64,000 nucleotides of DNA from Agrococcus sp. SL85 (lineage in GTDB: Bacteria > Actinomycetota > Actinomycetes > Actinomycetales > Microbacteriaceae): positions 124,001 through 188,000 of the forward strand of contig NZ_CP113066.1 of NCBI RefSeq assembly GCF_026625845.1. Direction: 5' to 3'. Positions 40,402 through 49,338 of the stretch are shown here, in pieces. Each line of letters begins with the position of its first letter. The stretch's first letter is position 1. The notes beneath the pieces were generated by a model, which was not told where the DNA came from, searched no databases, and was given only the letters and a program-made list of their open reading frames with translations. The translations under genes and the position numbers were made by a program.

Positions 40402-41175
40402 CTACGGCGCCGGGACCTCGGCCGCGGTGGTGAGCACGTAGAGGAAGCCGATGATCTCGGCCGTGCCCGTCGTGTCGGTCGCGGCGGGGTCGGGGGCGGT
40501 GATCGAGGCGGAGGTGACGGAGACGATCCTGTCGCCCGACTGCAGGCGGTCGAGGAGGCTCGTCAGCGCGGCGGGGTCGCCCGCGGCCGAGATCGTGAAC
40601 GGCACGGCCGCGAAGTTCTCGGCGCCGATCCGCGGGTCGACGTAGGGCATGGGCGCCCCGGCGGCTGCGCCTGCGCCGTCGGCGGGGACGGCCTCGGGCG
40701 CGACGCCGGCGTCGGCGCCGCCGGTCGCTGCTGCCGAGGCGTCGGCCGACGAGGCCTCCGCCTCGCCCTCCGCGGTGTCGCCCTCGGCAGGGGCGGGCTC
40801 CGCGGCCGGCGCCTCGGCCACGGGCGCGAGGTAGGCGACGGGGTCGCCGGAGTCGACGCCCTGGATGGTCACGGAGGCGGCGGCGGCCATCGCGTCGAGG
40901 TCGCGCAGGAAGTCGCTGTACAGCGTGGCGCCGGGGATCCCGGCCGCGAGCGCGTCGCGCTCCGCCCGCAGCTCGTCGATCCGCGCGAGCTCCTCCTCGA
41001 GCGACGCGATGCGCAGCTGGTGCACGGCGTTGAGGTCCTGCACGTTCCGCAGGTCGTCCCGCGCCGTCGCGGTCGCGGAGAGCTCGGGCGAGATGACGCC
41101 GAACCAGGCGCCGAGTCCCAGCGCGAGGGCGACGATGCCCGCCCCGAGGCTCCAGAGCCGATCCATGGGGTTCAC
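40402..41175 (-). CDS. pilO: Type IV pilus inner-membrane protein PilO
   Basis: 257 aa from GTG at 41175, overlapping the pilN stop (GTGA). One N-terminal membrane helix (SLGAGIVALALGLGAWFGVI), a coiled coil (LRIASLEEELARIDELRAERDAL), a low-complexity Ala/Glu linker and a C-terminal beta-alpha domain (NFAAVPFTISAAGDPAALTSLLDRLQSGDRIVSV) as in PilO. With PilM and PilN it forms the alignment complex linking the pilus motor to the envelope. Last gene of the pil operon. Confidence 0.88.
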   Translation of the reverse strand: MNPMDRLWSLGAGIVALALGLGAWFGVISPELSATATARDDLRNVQDLNAVHQLRIASLEEELARIDELRAERDALAAGIPGATLYSDFLRDLDAMAAAASVTIQGVDSGDPVAYLAPVAEAPAAEPAPAEGDTAEGEAEASSADASAAATGGADAGVAPEAVPADGAGAAAGAPMPYVDPRIGAENFAAVPFTISAAGDPAALTSLLDRLQSGDRIVSVTSASITAPDPAATDTTGTAEIIGFLYVLTTAAEVPAP

Positions 41176-41924
41176 TGCTGGCCCTCCTCGCCGCTCGCGG
41201 CCTCGGCATCCGTGCCGGCGCCATCCCCGGCGCCCGCTGCGGTCGGCGCCTCCGGCGCCGGGAACCGGTTCGACAGCGCCCCGCCGTCGAGGTGCAGCAC
41301 GAGCTCCGACTCGACGATGCCCTCGAGGGCCGAGCGCGACTGCACGTGCGCGTCGACGTAGCCGTCCATCTCGGCGAGGCGGTCGAGCACGGCCGCCGCG
41401 TCCTCGGCCGAGGGGCCGACGATCGTGAACGTGACGGTCGCGAGCCGCGGCCCCTGCAGCGGCACGACCGACTGGCCGTAGGCCGTCATGGGCGTCGCGC
41501 CGTCGGCCACGATCGTCGCAAGGGTGGATCCGGCGGGCACCATGCCCCTGATCTCGGTGACGACGCTCGCCCAGGCGATCTCCTGGCTGGTCGCGACGGC
41601 CCTCGCCGCCGAGCGCTCGTCGATCTCGGTCTGCACATCGGTGACCTCGCCGAAGGCGGCCTGCGCCTGCAGCAGCTCGATCGTGCGCGCCTCGCCCTCG
41701 GCGAGCTGCAGCTCCGCCACGAGCGACTGCGCCTTCGCCGCGACGGCGCCCGAGCCGGCGAGCACGACGACCGCGACGGCCGCGGCGACGACGCCGCGCC
41801 GTGTGCGCCGGCTGCGCTTCGCGATCCGCACCTCGGGCGGCAGCAGGTCGACGCCCGGCACGCCGCCGACGACGAGGGGCTGCTTCGGCGCACCGCCGCC
41901 GAGCTCGATCCCGAAGGCCTTCAT
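41172..41924 (-). CDS. pilN: Type IV pilus inner-membrane protein PilN
   Basis: 250 aa, ATG overlapping the pilM stop (ATGA). A short cytoplasmic N terminus contains VPGVDLLPPEVR, the PilN motif (NLLP-like) that binds PilM. One membrane helix follows (GVVAAAVAVVVLAGSGAVAAKA), then a coil and a ferredoxin-like domain (TVTFTIVGPSAEDAAAVLDRLAEMDGYVDAHV). The C terminus is an acidic Ala/Gly tail. Confidence 0.9.
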   Translation of the reverse strand: MKAFGIELGGGAPKQPLVVGGVPGVDLLPPEVRIAKRSRRTRRGVVAAAVAVVVLAGSGAVAAKAQSLVAELQLAEGEARTIELLQAQAAFGEVTDVQTEIDERSAARAVATSQEIAWASVVTEIRGMVPAGSTLATIVADGATPMTAYGQSVVPLQGPRLATVTFTIVGPSAEDAAAVLDRLAEMDGYVDAHVQSRSALEGIVESELVLHLDGGALSNRFPAPEAPTAAGAGDGAGTDAEAASGEEGQQ

Positions 41925-43036
41925 GCTGCGCTCCGCATCGCCAGGCCGAGCGCCACGCTCGCGCGCGGGCCGCCGAGGGCGTCGCGCTCGCGGTCCTTGG
42001 GGCTCAGCGCCGTGTAGGGGTCCGCCCACTCGATGGGCACGCGCAGCACCTCGCGGAGCGCCGCGGGGAAGCCGCGGAGCGCCGTGCCTGCGCCGGTCAG
42101 GAGCACGCGCTGCACCGGCAGGTCCGGCCGCAGCCCCGCGAAGTAGCCGAGCGTGTTGCGCACACCCGTGACGAGCTCGCCCGTCTCCTCGCGGATCGCC
42201 TCGATGAGCTGCACGCGGTGCGGGTCGGCGCCCTCGACGACGCCGCCGTCGGGCTCCGCCGCGGGGGCGAGCCCGAGCGCGCGCTGGGCAGCCTCGCCGC
42301 CCGCGACGAGCGGGCGCCGCACGGTCTCCTCGCCGAGCCCGAGGTCGCGCTTCGTGGCCTCGGCGTTCGCTCGCTCGAGCCCGAAGCGGGCGTGGAGCGT
42401 GTGGGTGACGGCGTCGCCGCCCGCAGGGATGATGCGCACGAAGCGCGGCACCCCGCCCGCCACGATGACGACCGAGGTCGTGTGGGCGCCGACGTCGACG
42501 ACCGCGGTGGTCTCGGGCGTCGGCGGCACGAGCGCGCGGCTGAGCGCGAAGGGGATGAAGTCGACCGAGACCGGCTCGAGCTTCGCGCGCCGCACGGCGT
42601 CGACCGTGGCGAGCACGCCCTCCTTCACGGCCGCGACAAGGAGCCCCTGCACCTGGCCGTGCTCGGCCTCCTGCACCGGGTAGAAGTCGAGGATCGCCTC
42701 GGAGACGGGCATCGGCAGCATGTCCTGCACCTGGAAGGGCAGCGCCTCGCGGATGAGCGGCAGCGGCGCGTGGGCGACGGTGAGCTCGCGCGCGAGCACG
42801 CGGTCGTTGCCGATGCCGAGGATGACCTGGCGGCTGCGGAACCTGCCGCGCTTCCAGAGCGCCTTGAGCGCGCCGGTGACGACCTGCGGCTCGACGACCT
42901 CGCCGCGCTCGACCGCGCCGCTCGGCAGCTCGATCGCGTCGGCGCGCACGAGCTTCACGCCGCGCTTCCCGGGCACGACCTCGACCGCGCGGATGCCGCC
43001 CGCGCCGATGTCGAGGCCCACGATGCTGTTGGCCAT
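41921..43036 (-). CDS. pilM: Type IV pilus assembly protein PilM
   Basis: 371 aa, actin/FtsA-like ATPase. SIVGLDIGAGGIRAVEV (phosphate 1), AVVDVGAHTTSVVIVAGG (phosphate 2) and VQRVLLTGAGTALRGFPAALRE (adenosine) are present, as is PFQVQDMLPMPVSEAILDFYPV. It binds the PilN N terminus on the cytoplasmic side and relays motor conformations. Full length. Three bases separate it from pilD. Confidence 0.94.
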   Translation of the reverse strand: MANSIVGLDIGAGGIRAVEVVPGKRGVKLVRADAIELPSGAVERGEVVEPQVVTGALKALWKRGRFRSRQVILGIGNDRVLARELTVAHAPLPLIREALPFQVQDMLPMPVSEAILDFYPVQEAEHGQVQGLLVAAVKEGVLATVDAVRRAKLEPVSVDFIPFALSRALVPPTPETTAVVDVGAHTTSVVIVAGGVPRFVRIIPAGGDAVTHTLHARFGLERANAEATKRDLGLGEETVRRPLVAGGEAAQRALGLAPAAEPDGGVVEGADPHRVQLIEAIREETGELVTGVRNTLGYFAGLRPDLPVQRVLLTGAGTALRGFPAALREVLRVPIEWADPYTALSPKDRERDALGGPRASVALGLAMRSAA

Positions 43037-43039
43037 GTC

Positions 43040-43867
43040 CTACTCCAGTCCTACGAGTCGCAGGTACGCCTGCCAGATGGGGTCGCCTGCGAAGACCGCG
43101 AGGGCGGTGCCGGCGAGCATCCAGGGTCCGAACGGGATGCCGCTGCCGCGCCCGACGCGGCGCATCGCGGCGAGCACGGCGGCGAAGGCCCCGCCGAGGA
43201 GGAAGGCGCCGAAGCCGCCCACCGCGAGCTCGCCCCAGCCGAGCCACCCGAGGGCGATGCCGAGCACCCCGGCGAGCTTCACGTCGCCGAGGCCCATGCC
43301 CGCCGGGTAGGCGAAGGCGATGAGGAAGTAGGCGACGAGGAGGATCGCGCCGCCCGCGAGCGCCCGCAGCAGGGCGCCCCAGTCGCCGCCCGTCGCCGCC
43401 GCGACGGCCAGCAGCCCGGCGATCGCCGGGTAGGCGGGCAGCACGATCGCGTCGGGGAGACGCTGCGTGTCGAGGTCGATCCACGCGAGCGCGACGCCGA
43501 TGGCCGCGAGTACGAGGAAGGCGAGGGTCTCGGCGAGCGCGGCCACGAGCTCGCCCGTGGGCGCGAAGAGCGCCTCCCACGGCGCGAACCGCACGACGAC
43601 CGCGGCGAACACGACCCCCGTGAGCAGCTCGACGAAGGGGTACCGCACCGAGATGGGCGCGGCGCAGTCGCGGCAGCGGCCGCGCAGCAGCAGCCAGCTG
43701 AGCACCGGGATGTTGTCGAAGGGCCGCACGCGCGCCCCGCACGACCCGCACGCGCTCGGCGGCGAGACGATCGAGCGGCCCGCCGGCACCCGGAAGATGA
43801 CGACGTTGAGGAACGAGCCGATGAGGAGCCCGAAGCCGCCCGCAAGGGCGATGAGCGGGGCGGTCAT
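43040..43867 (-). CDS. pilD: Prepilin peptidase (PilD/TadV family)
   Basis: 275 aa polytopic aspartyl protease. The N-terminal zinc ribbon is complete (SACGSCG and CRDCAAPIS). The two catalytic aspartates are in [17 protein letters not shown] and [16 protein letters not shown]. It removes the leader from the prepilins PilA, PilV, PilW and perhaps PilX and methylates the new N terminus. The only prepilin peptidase in the window. ATG overlaps the pilX stop. Confidence 0.95.
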   Translation of the reverse strand: MTAPLIALAGGFGLLIGSFLNVVIFRVPAGRSIVSPPSACGSCGARVRPFDNIPVLSWLLLRGRCRDCAAPISVRYPFVELLTGVVFAAVVVRFAPWEALFAPTGELVAALAETLAFLVLAAIGVALAWIDLDTQRLPDAIVLPAYPAIAGLLAVAAATGGDWGALLRALAGGAILLVAYFLIAFAYPAGMGLGDVKLAGVLGIALGWLGWGELAVGGFGAFLLGGAFAAVLAAMRRVGRGSGIPFGPWMLAGTALAVFAGDPIWQAYLRLVGLE

Positions 43868-45564
43868 CGCACCGCTCCGTCGGCGCTGAAGGCTGCGGGG
43901 GTCTCGATCCACGTGGAGACGCCGTAGGCGATGGTGGTCGGCGAGAGGAAGTGCGGCGGCGACTGCGTGCGCATGCGCGGGTCGTAGTTGTAGTCCTTGC
44001 GGTAGCCGCTGTTGAACGACACGACACCGCGGAACGCCTGCGAGATCGAGCCGTAGACGGTGAGGCTGCTGTTGCGGGTGCCGCTGACGTCGGTGTTCTG
44101 CACCGCGAAGCTGCGGAGCGAGAGGATCGCCGCCTCGATCGTGTACGCCGGCGAGCGCGGCGAGTAGCTCAGGCAGCCCCGCGAGGTGCACGAGCTGCCC
44201 ATCGACGGGTTCCAGACGTAGACCATGCTGTTGCCGATGAGCCCGAGCATGTCGTCGTCGCGGCTCTCCATCACCACGTTGCCGACGATGTAGATGAAGT
44301 TCTCGGAGGCGAGCGTCACCTCGCCGTCGAGGGTGCCCGAGACGAAGAGGTCGCCGCTGTGGCAGTCGTAGGGCGCCACGCGGTTGATCGCGGGCGGCGC
44401 CTGCTCGTTCGTGCGCGGGTAGCCGAGCGCGTTGCCGCTGGCGCAGTTCGCGGGCCGCACGCGGTAGTTCGGGTCGGCGGCGTTCGAGGGCACGTTCTGC
44501 ACGTAGACGGCGCCCTCGGCGGGCACGTTCACGAGCGCGCCGGAGGACGACGCGAGCTGCGCCGGGGTGCCGCACGAGGAGGGCGCCGAGACGGCCTGTC
44601 CGGGCCGGGTCTGCCTGGTGAGGGGCGACTTCACGAGCATGCGTCCGTCCGCCCGCAGCTCGATGCTCGTGGGACCGGAGTAGATGCAGCCGGTCTGGAG
44701 CGCGGCGGCGCGGATCTCGGTGTTCGTCTCCGGCATCGGCAGCACAGGCTGGTAGAACGGCGAGTTGCCGCGCTGGGCGTCCGGCACCTGGAAGGCGGGG
44801 GTCGCGCCCGAGCCGCAGCGGTAGCGGGCCGTGCTTCCGGTCGGGTTCCACGCGGTGCTCACGCGCCCCTTGAAGGTCGCCGAGCACGCCCAGATGACGT
44901 CGTTGGAGTGCACCATGCCGTTGACGGTGTCGCCGTTGTCGAAGGTGATGCGCCCGCAGTCCGCAGGGCGCACGGGGCTCGACCACCCGTAGCGGTAGCA
45001 CTCGGCGCGGTTCGTCGAGCTCGAGAGGGCGGGGTCTGCGATCTCGAGGTCGGTGAAGTAGAGGTAGTGCGCGAAGCCGGCCTGGCGCAGGTCGACGATG
45101 ACGCTGCGCGTCTCCTGCCCGACGCGGCCCGTGGCCCGCAGCCGCAGGAGCTGATCGGAGTCGAAGGCGCGCGAGTCGAGCTCGTAGCGGTAGCTCGCGG
45201 TGCGGGGCCCGTCCGCGCGCGCCTCGCTGCCCGGCACCGTCGCCCAGGTGCCGCCGATGCCGAAGGCGGGGTTGTCGGGCGCGGCGGCGAGGGCGCTGCC
45301 CTGACTGAAGGGCGCGGCGGGGTTGCCCCAGATGTAGTAGGCCGGATCCTCGGCGAGGCGGCTCTGGTACTCCTCGATGCCGGCGTAGGCGGCGGCGAGC
45401 GCGCCGTTCCAGTCGGCGTCGTCGCGGGCGTAGCGCGCGCCGTTGACGGCGACGACGACGAGCGTCGCGACGAGCGCCATGACGAGCGCGCCGAGGCCGA
45501 TGACGAGCACGAGCGCGGCGCCGCGCTCGCGCTCCTCGACGGGGGTGTGCAGCAGCGCGCGCAT
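43864..45564 (-). CDS. PilX-like minor pilus protein
   Basis: 566 aa. The N terminus ([27 protein letters not shown]) is a prepilin-like hydrophobic helix with the PilX-type E-R-G-A-A leader lacking a canonical GFTLxE site. The remainder is a large extracellular domain with many cysteines and [30 protein letters not shown], resembling beta-helical surface modules. Much longer than proteobacterial PilX (about 190 aa) but in keeping with actinobacterial homologues. Shares one base with pilW (TGATG). Confidence 0.82.
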   Translation of the reverse strand: MRALLHTPVEERERGAALVLVIGLGALVMALVATLVVVAVNGARYARDDADWNGALAAAYAGIEEYQSRLAEDPAYYIWGNPAAPFSQGSALAAAPDNPAFGIGGTWATVPGSEARADGPRTASYRYELDSRAFDSDQLLRLRATGRVGQETRSVIVDLRQAGFAHYLYFTDLEIADPALSSSTNRAECYRYGWSSPVRPADCGRITFDNGDTVNGMVHSNDVIWACSATFKGRVSTAWNPTGSTARYRCGSGATPAFQVPDAQRGNSPFYQPVLPMPETNTEIRAAALQTGCIYSGPTSIELRADGRMLVKSPLTRQTRPGQAVSAPSSCGTPAQLASSSGALVNVPAEGAVYVQNVPSNAADPNYRVRPANCASGNALGYPRTNEQAPPAINRVAPYDCHSGDLFVSGTLDGEVTLASENFIYIVGNVVMESRDDDMLGLIGNSMVYVWNPSMGSSCTSRGCLSYSPRSPAYTIEAAILSLRSFAVQNTDVSGTRNSSLTVYGSISQAFRGVVSFNSGYRKDYNYDPRMRTQSPPHFLSPTTIAYGVSTWIETPAAFSADGAVR

Positions 45565-46220
45565 CAGGGGGCCGTCCTCGTGAGCTCGATGTTGGGCAGC
45601 GACACCGTGGCCTCGAGCCGGGAGGGCGCGACGCGGCCGGTGTCGTCGGCCTGCACCGCGTAGGAGACCCGCACCGCGGCGATCTCGCGCCGCTCGGCCG
45701 CGGTGAGGGCGCGCGCGGGGAGCGACGTGCCGTTCGCCCGCCGGTACGTGAAGACCGCGGCGTCGATGACGTCGCGCAGCACCACGCGCGTGCGGAACGG
45801 CGTGGTGCGGAACTGCCAGAGGCCGCTCGCGCGGTAGCTCGCGAAGCGCTGCTCCGTGATGGTCCCCGCGGTGGGGTCGAGCGTGAGGTCGACCCGGACG
45901 GGGCCGTCCTCGACGCGCTGCACGTCGAGGTAGGCGCTGATCGAGAGCGCGGTGGGCGACGCGGCGGCGAAGGCGGGCGCGCGCTCGCCCGTCGCGGTGT
46001 CGAGCTCGGCGGCGGCCCGGACGACGCGCGAGAGCTGCTGCATGCCGAGCGCGGCGGCCGTGCTGCTCTCGTGCTGGGCCTCCTCGCGCGTGAAGGTGCG
46101 AGAGACCGAGACGACGAGGGCGGTGACGAGGGTCATGGCGATCGCGAGCAGCGAGATGGCCACGAGCAGCTCGACGAGCGTGAGGCCGCGCTCGCGGTCC
46201 GCGGGCGCCAGGCGGCTCAC
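45564..46220 (-). CDS. PilW-like minor prepilin
   Basis: 218 aa from GTG at 46220, overlapping the pilV stop. Type IV prepilin cleavage site [21 protein letters not shown] with Glu5 present. The C-terminal domain is a modest beta-rich fold of about 170 residues. It occupies the PilW position (pilV-pilW-pilX) and probably forms part of the tip or priming complex. Assignment as PilW rests on position and size. Confidence 0.83.
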   Translation of the reverse strand: MSRLAPADRERGLTLVELLVAISLLAIAMTLVTALVVSVSRTFTREEAQHESSTAAALGMQQLSRVVRAAAELDTATGERAPAFAAASPTALSISAYLDVQRVEDGPVRVDLTLDPTAGTITEQRFASYRASGLWQFRTTPFRTRVVLRDVIDAAVFTYRRANGTSLPARALTAAERREIAAVRVSYAVQADDTGRVAPSRLEATVSLPNIELTRTAP

Positions 46221-47527
46221 GGCGCGACCTCCCTCGGGTCGAGCGTGATGGTGCCGGGCAGCAGCACCTGGCCGCGAGAGGCGGGGGTCGCGAGCAGGAC
46301 GCCGAGGCCCGTGCCCGAGAGCGTCCACGTGCCGTACGGCACGGCGATCACGGTGCCCGCGGTGACAGAGCCGTAGCTGAGCACGGGGTGGCCGCTGCAG
46401 GTGGGGTCGCCGAGCCGTCCGGGCACCGAGGTGGCGCGGAGGTTCGTGACGCTCGTGGGGATGGTGATGAGGCCCATGCGCACGTCGGCCGTCGCGACGC
46501 GGCCGGGGTCGCCCGCGACGTCGGTGGCGGCGCCCTCGGCGAGCTGCTCGAGGCCCACGAGGCCGGCGGGCCAGGCGGTGGGGTCGACGGCGGCGCACTC
46601 CTGGCCGTTCGCCTGCAGCACGCTGCCCGCGAGCACGCGGTAGTTGACGCGCGGGTGGGCGGTGACGTCCTGCGTGCGGGTGGTGGAGGGCAGGGTCGAG
46701 GAGCGCACGCCGTAGGTGGTCACGAGCGAGAGCGGCATGCCCGTGGGCAGGCGCGGCGCCGAGGTGCCGGGGGCGAAGGTGAGCCGGAGCGTGGTGGCGA
46801 GGTCGTACTGCAGCGAGACGCTCGTGGAGGAGCTCGCCTGCACGCTCACGTCGCGCTGGCGCGGCGTGGCCTCGAGGATGCCGGTGTGGCCGAGCTTGGC
46901 GACCGAGACGTCGTAGATGCCCGGCGGCACCTGCAGGAAGTATGCGCAGCCCTGCGAGTCGGTGGAGACCGGCGCGATCGTCGCGCCGCCGGAGGTCGCG
47001 GTGAGCGAGACCGTGGCGGAGGGCACGCCCACACCGACGGAGTCGATGATCGAGACGAGCACGGTCCCCTTGGCGGGGTCGTTGATGTGCTCGGCGGGGT
47101 TGACGACGGTGTCGGCGCGCACGGGCAGCGCGGACTCGGGCATGTTGGGCCACGTGACGGTGACGTGCACGCGCTTGTAGCGCAGGCTGCCGCCGCCGGC
47201 GCCGCAGGCCGCCGCCGCGCCGGAGGCGCTCACCCAGGCGGTCGTGCGGGCGATCGTGTAGGGGACGCCGCCGACCGTGACGGTGCGCGTGGCGTCGAGG
47301 AGGGTGAAGAGGTCGGCGGTGTCGTGCGCGAGCTCGATCTCGGAGGCCGCGAGGCTCGCGGCGACGTGCTGCGCGCGCGACTCCCGGTTGGTGGCGAGCA
47401 CCTGCACGAGGCTCGCGAGCACCGCCGTGGCGATGATGGCGAAGACGAACATGGCGACCATGACCTCGACGAGCGTCATCCCGCGGTCGCCTGCGGCGAC
47501 CGGGAAGCGTGCTCGGATGCTGCGCAT
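46217..47527 (-). CDS. PilV-like minor prepilin with appended carboxypeptidase-regulatory-like domain
   Basis: 436 aa from ATG at 47527 with ribosome site GAGAGGAA. Class III-type leader and cleavage site GDRGMTLVEVMVAMFVFAIIA. After about 170 residues comes VSIIDSVGVGVPSATVSLTATSGG and DSQGCAYFLQVPPGIYDVSVAKLGHTG, the pattern of CarboxypepD_reg/CNA-B-like beta-sandwich modules, followed by another 200 residues of beta-rich sequence with paired cysteines. Ordinary PilV proteins are 150-200 aa, so this one carries an extra surface module, possibly an adhesin at the pilus tip. Confidence 0.82.
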   Translation of the reverse strand: MRSIRARFPVAAGDRGMTLVEVMVAMFVFAIIATAVLASLVQVLATNRESRAQHVAASLAASEIELAHDTADLFTLLDATRTVTVGGVPYTIARTTAWVSASGAAAACGAGGGSLRYKRVHVTVTWPNMPESALPVRADTVVNPAEHINDPAKGTVLVSIIDSVGVGVPSATVSLTATSGGATIAPVSTDSQGCAYFLQVPPGIYDVSVAKLGHTGILEATPRQRDVSVQASSSTSVSLQYDLATTLRLTFAPGTSAPRLPTGMPLSLVTTYGVRSSTLPSTTRTQDVTAHPRVNYRVLAGSVLQANGQECAAVDPTAWPAGLVGLEQLAEGAATDVAGDPGRVATADVRMGLITIPTSVTNLRATSVPGRLGDPTCSGHPVLSYGSVTAGTVIAVPYGTWTLSGTGLGVLLATPASRGQVLLPGTITLDPREVAP

Positions 47528-47571
47528 GGTCCCGTTCCTCTCCTGGGTCGTGGGGTGGTGCGGAGGGTGGT

Positions 47572-47605
47572 GGCGTGGCCGCGGGACGGGTCCCGCGGCC
47601 ACGCC
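47572..47605. terminator. Strong intercistronic stem-loop between pilA and pilV
   Basis: A perfect 15-bp stem (GGCGTGGCCGCGGGA at 47572-47586 with its complement at 47591-47605) closes a 4-base loop. It starts 8 nt after the pilA stop on the transcribed strand, and no U-run follows. Its position after the major pilin and before the minor pilins suggests partial termination or mRNA 3'-end protection that raises PilA relative to the rest. Confidence 0.75.
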
Positions 47606-47613
47606 GGTGCGCC

Positions 47614-48036
47614 CTAGGGCGTGTCGAGAAGGCCGCCCTGAGCGCTGTCGTAGGTGACATTCGGCGTCAGGTCCGGGTGGTCGATCACGATGACGAAGTT
47701 GTTGCCATCTGCGCTAGGCGTGACCGTCGTGTAGTTCGCGGTAGTGCGCGACGGCTCGTAGCCCTCGCCCTCGAGGAGCGCAGCAGTCAGACCGGAGTAC
47801 TTGCCGCTGTTGCCCGTGGCGTAAGTCTCGGCAGCGAGCGCCGCGTTGCGGGCGTCGGACTCGGCCTCGGCCTCCCAGGCGCTCGTGCGCTGGTTGAGGA
47901 AGACCGGGATCGCGATGCCGGCGAGGATGCCGATGATGATGACGACGACGAGGAGCTCGACGAGGGTGAAGCCCTTCTGGCCGTTCTCGGCCAGGCGCGT
48001 GCGACGGTCGCCGAGCGCCGTGAGGAGGTTCTGCAT
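47614..48036 (-). CDS. pilA: Major type IV pilin PilA
   Basis: 140 aa. Leader of about 21 residues, then KGFTLVELLVVVIIIGILAGIAIPVFL with the cleavage site and Glu5. The globular part is short (about 90 residues), lacks the usual C-terminal cysteine pair, and is somewhat lower in GC than its neighbours. Good ribosome site (AAAAGGAAC). It is separated from pilC by 72 nt and from pilV by 86 nt, the only sizeable gaps in the operon, consistent with separate control of the major subunit. Confidence 0.93.
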   Translation of the reverse strand: MQNLLTALGDRRTRLAENGQKGFTLVELLVVVIIIGILAGIAIPVFLNQRTSAWEAEAESDARNAALAAETYATGNSGKYSGLTAALLEGEGYEPSRTTANYTTVTPSADGNNFVIVIDHPDLTPNVTYDSAQGGLLDTP

Positions 48037-48108
48037 GGCTGTTCCTTTTCTGGTGGTGGTGAGGGGTGGTGGTCGGTCAGGGGACGACGAGCAGCTGGCG
48101 CGGGCGCG

Positions 48109-49338
48109 TCAGTTGATCTGCTCGAAGATGGAGAAGACGGGCATGTAGAGGGCGACGATCATGCCGCCGATGAGGACGCCGACGCCCGCGATGAGCAGCG
48201 GCTCGATGATCGAGGTCATCTGCGAGGTGGTGGCCTCGACCTCGTCGTCGTACGCGTCGGCGATCTTGCCGAGCATGGTCTCCATGGAGCCGGCGTCCTC
48301 GCCGACGGCGATCATCTGCACGACCATGGAGGGGAACACGGTCTCCTTCGCGAGCTGGTCGGCCACGGGCCGGCCCTCCCGCACGGCGTCGGCGACGCGC
48401 TGCGAGGCCTCGCGGATGACGGCGTTGCCGGAGACCTCGCCGACGACGGTGAGGGCGAGCACGATCGGCACGCCCGCGCCGAGGAGCGACGCGAAGTTGC
48501 GGGTGAAGCGCGCGAGGGCGATCTTGCGCACGAGCGGGCCGAACACGGGCAGCCTCAGCAGCAGCGGGTCGAGCACCGCGCGCACCTCGGGCGCGTTCTT
48601 GTTGCGGCTCCACCAGATCGAGAGCACGAGCGTGCCGACGATGAGGAGCGGCCCGAGCCAGATCATGTTGCCCGAGATCGAGACGAGGATCTGCGTCGGC
48701 AGCGGCAGCTCGCCGCCGAGGTCGGCGAACATGCCCTCGAAGATCGGCACGATGAACCAGATCATCGCGACGACCGCCACGAGCGCCATGCCCACGACGA
48801 CCATCGGGTAGGCCATCGCCGACTTCACGGTGTTGCGCAGCTTGACCTCCTTCTCGAAGGTCGTGGCGACGGCCACGAGCGCCTCGTCGAGGAAGCCGCC
48901 GGTCTCGCCCGCGCCGATCAGGTGGATCATGAGCGGCGGGAAGACGTCGGAGTGCCGGCCGAAGGAGCCCGAGAGGCTGCCGCCCTGCTCGATCTCGAGC
49001 CGCACCTCGTCGAGCACGCGGCGGAGCGTGGGGTGCTCGGTCTGCTCGGCGAGGATGCGCAGCGCCCGCAGGAGCGAGAGGCCGGCGCCGACCATGGTGG
49101 CCAGCTGGCGCGCCATGACCGAGAGGTCCTCGAGCTTCGGCCGCTTCTTGAGGAACGAGAGCTCGATCTCGCGGTTGAGCCCCGTGCCGCCGCCGCTCTC
49201 GGCGACGCCGACGGGCGAGAGCCCCATCTCGCGCATGCGGGTGAGCACCGCGGCCTGCGAGGGGGCGTCGAGCTTGCCCTTGACGAGCTTGCCCGCGCCG
49301 TCGCGGCCCGAGTACTGCCAGGTCTTCGCGGTGGTCAC
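48109..49338 (-). CDS. pilC: Type IV pilus assembly membrane protein PilC
   Basis: 409 aa from GTG at 49338 (overlaps pilT stop). An N-terminal segment (TWQYSGRDGAGKLVKGKLDAPSQAAVL) is followed by two GspF domains, each with the ARQLATMVGAGLSLLRALRILAEQ or ARFTRNFASLLGAGVPIVLAL pattern and GETGGFLDEALVAVA / GEDAGSMETMLGKIA. It is the platform protein on which PilB and PilT act. Three membrane helices. Confidence 0.95.
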   Translation of the reverse strand: MTTAKTWQYSGRDGAGKLVKGKLDAPSQAAVLTRMREMGLSPVGVAESGGGTGLNREIELSFLKKRPKLEDLSVMARQLATMVGAGLSLLRALRILAEQTEHPTLRRVLDEVRLEIEQGGSLSGSFGRHSDVFPPLMIHLIGAGETGGFLDEALVAVATTFEKEVKLRNTVKSAMAYPMVVVGMALVAVVAMIWFIVPIFEGMFADLGGELPLPTQILVSISGNMIWLGPLLIVGTLVLSIWWSRNKNAPEVRAVLDPLLLRLPVFGPLVRKIALARFTRNFASLLGAGVPIVLALTVVGEVSGNAVIREASQRVADAVREGRPVADQLAKETVFPSMVVQMIAVGEDAGSMETMLGKIADAYDDEVEATTSQMTSIIEPLLIAGVGVLIGGMIVALYMPVFSIFEQIN

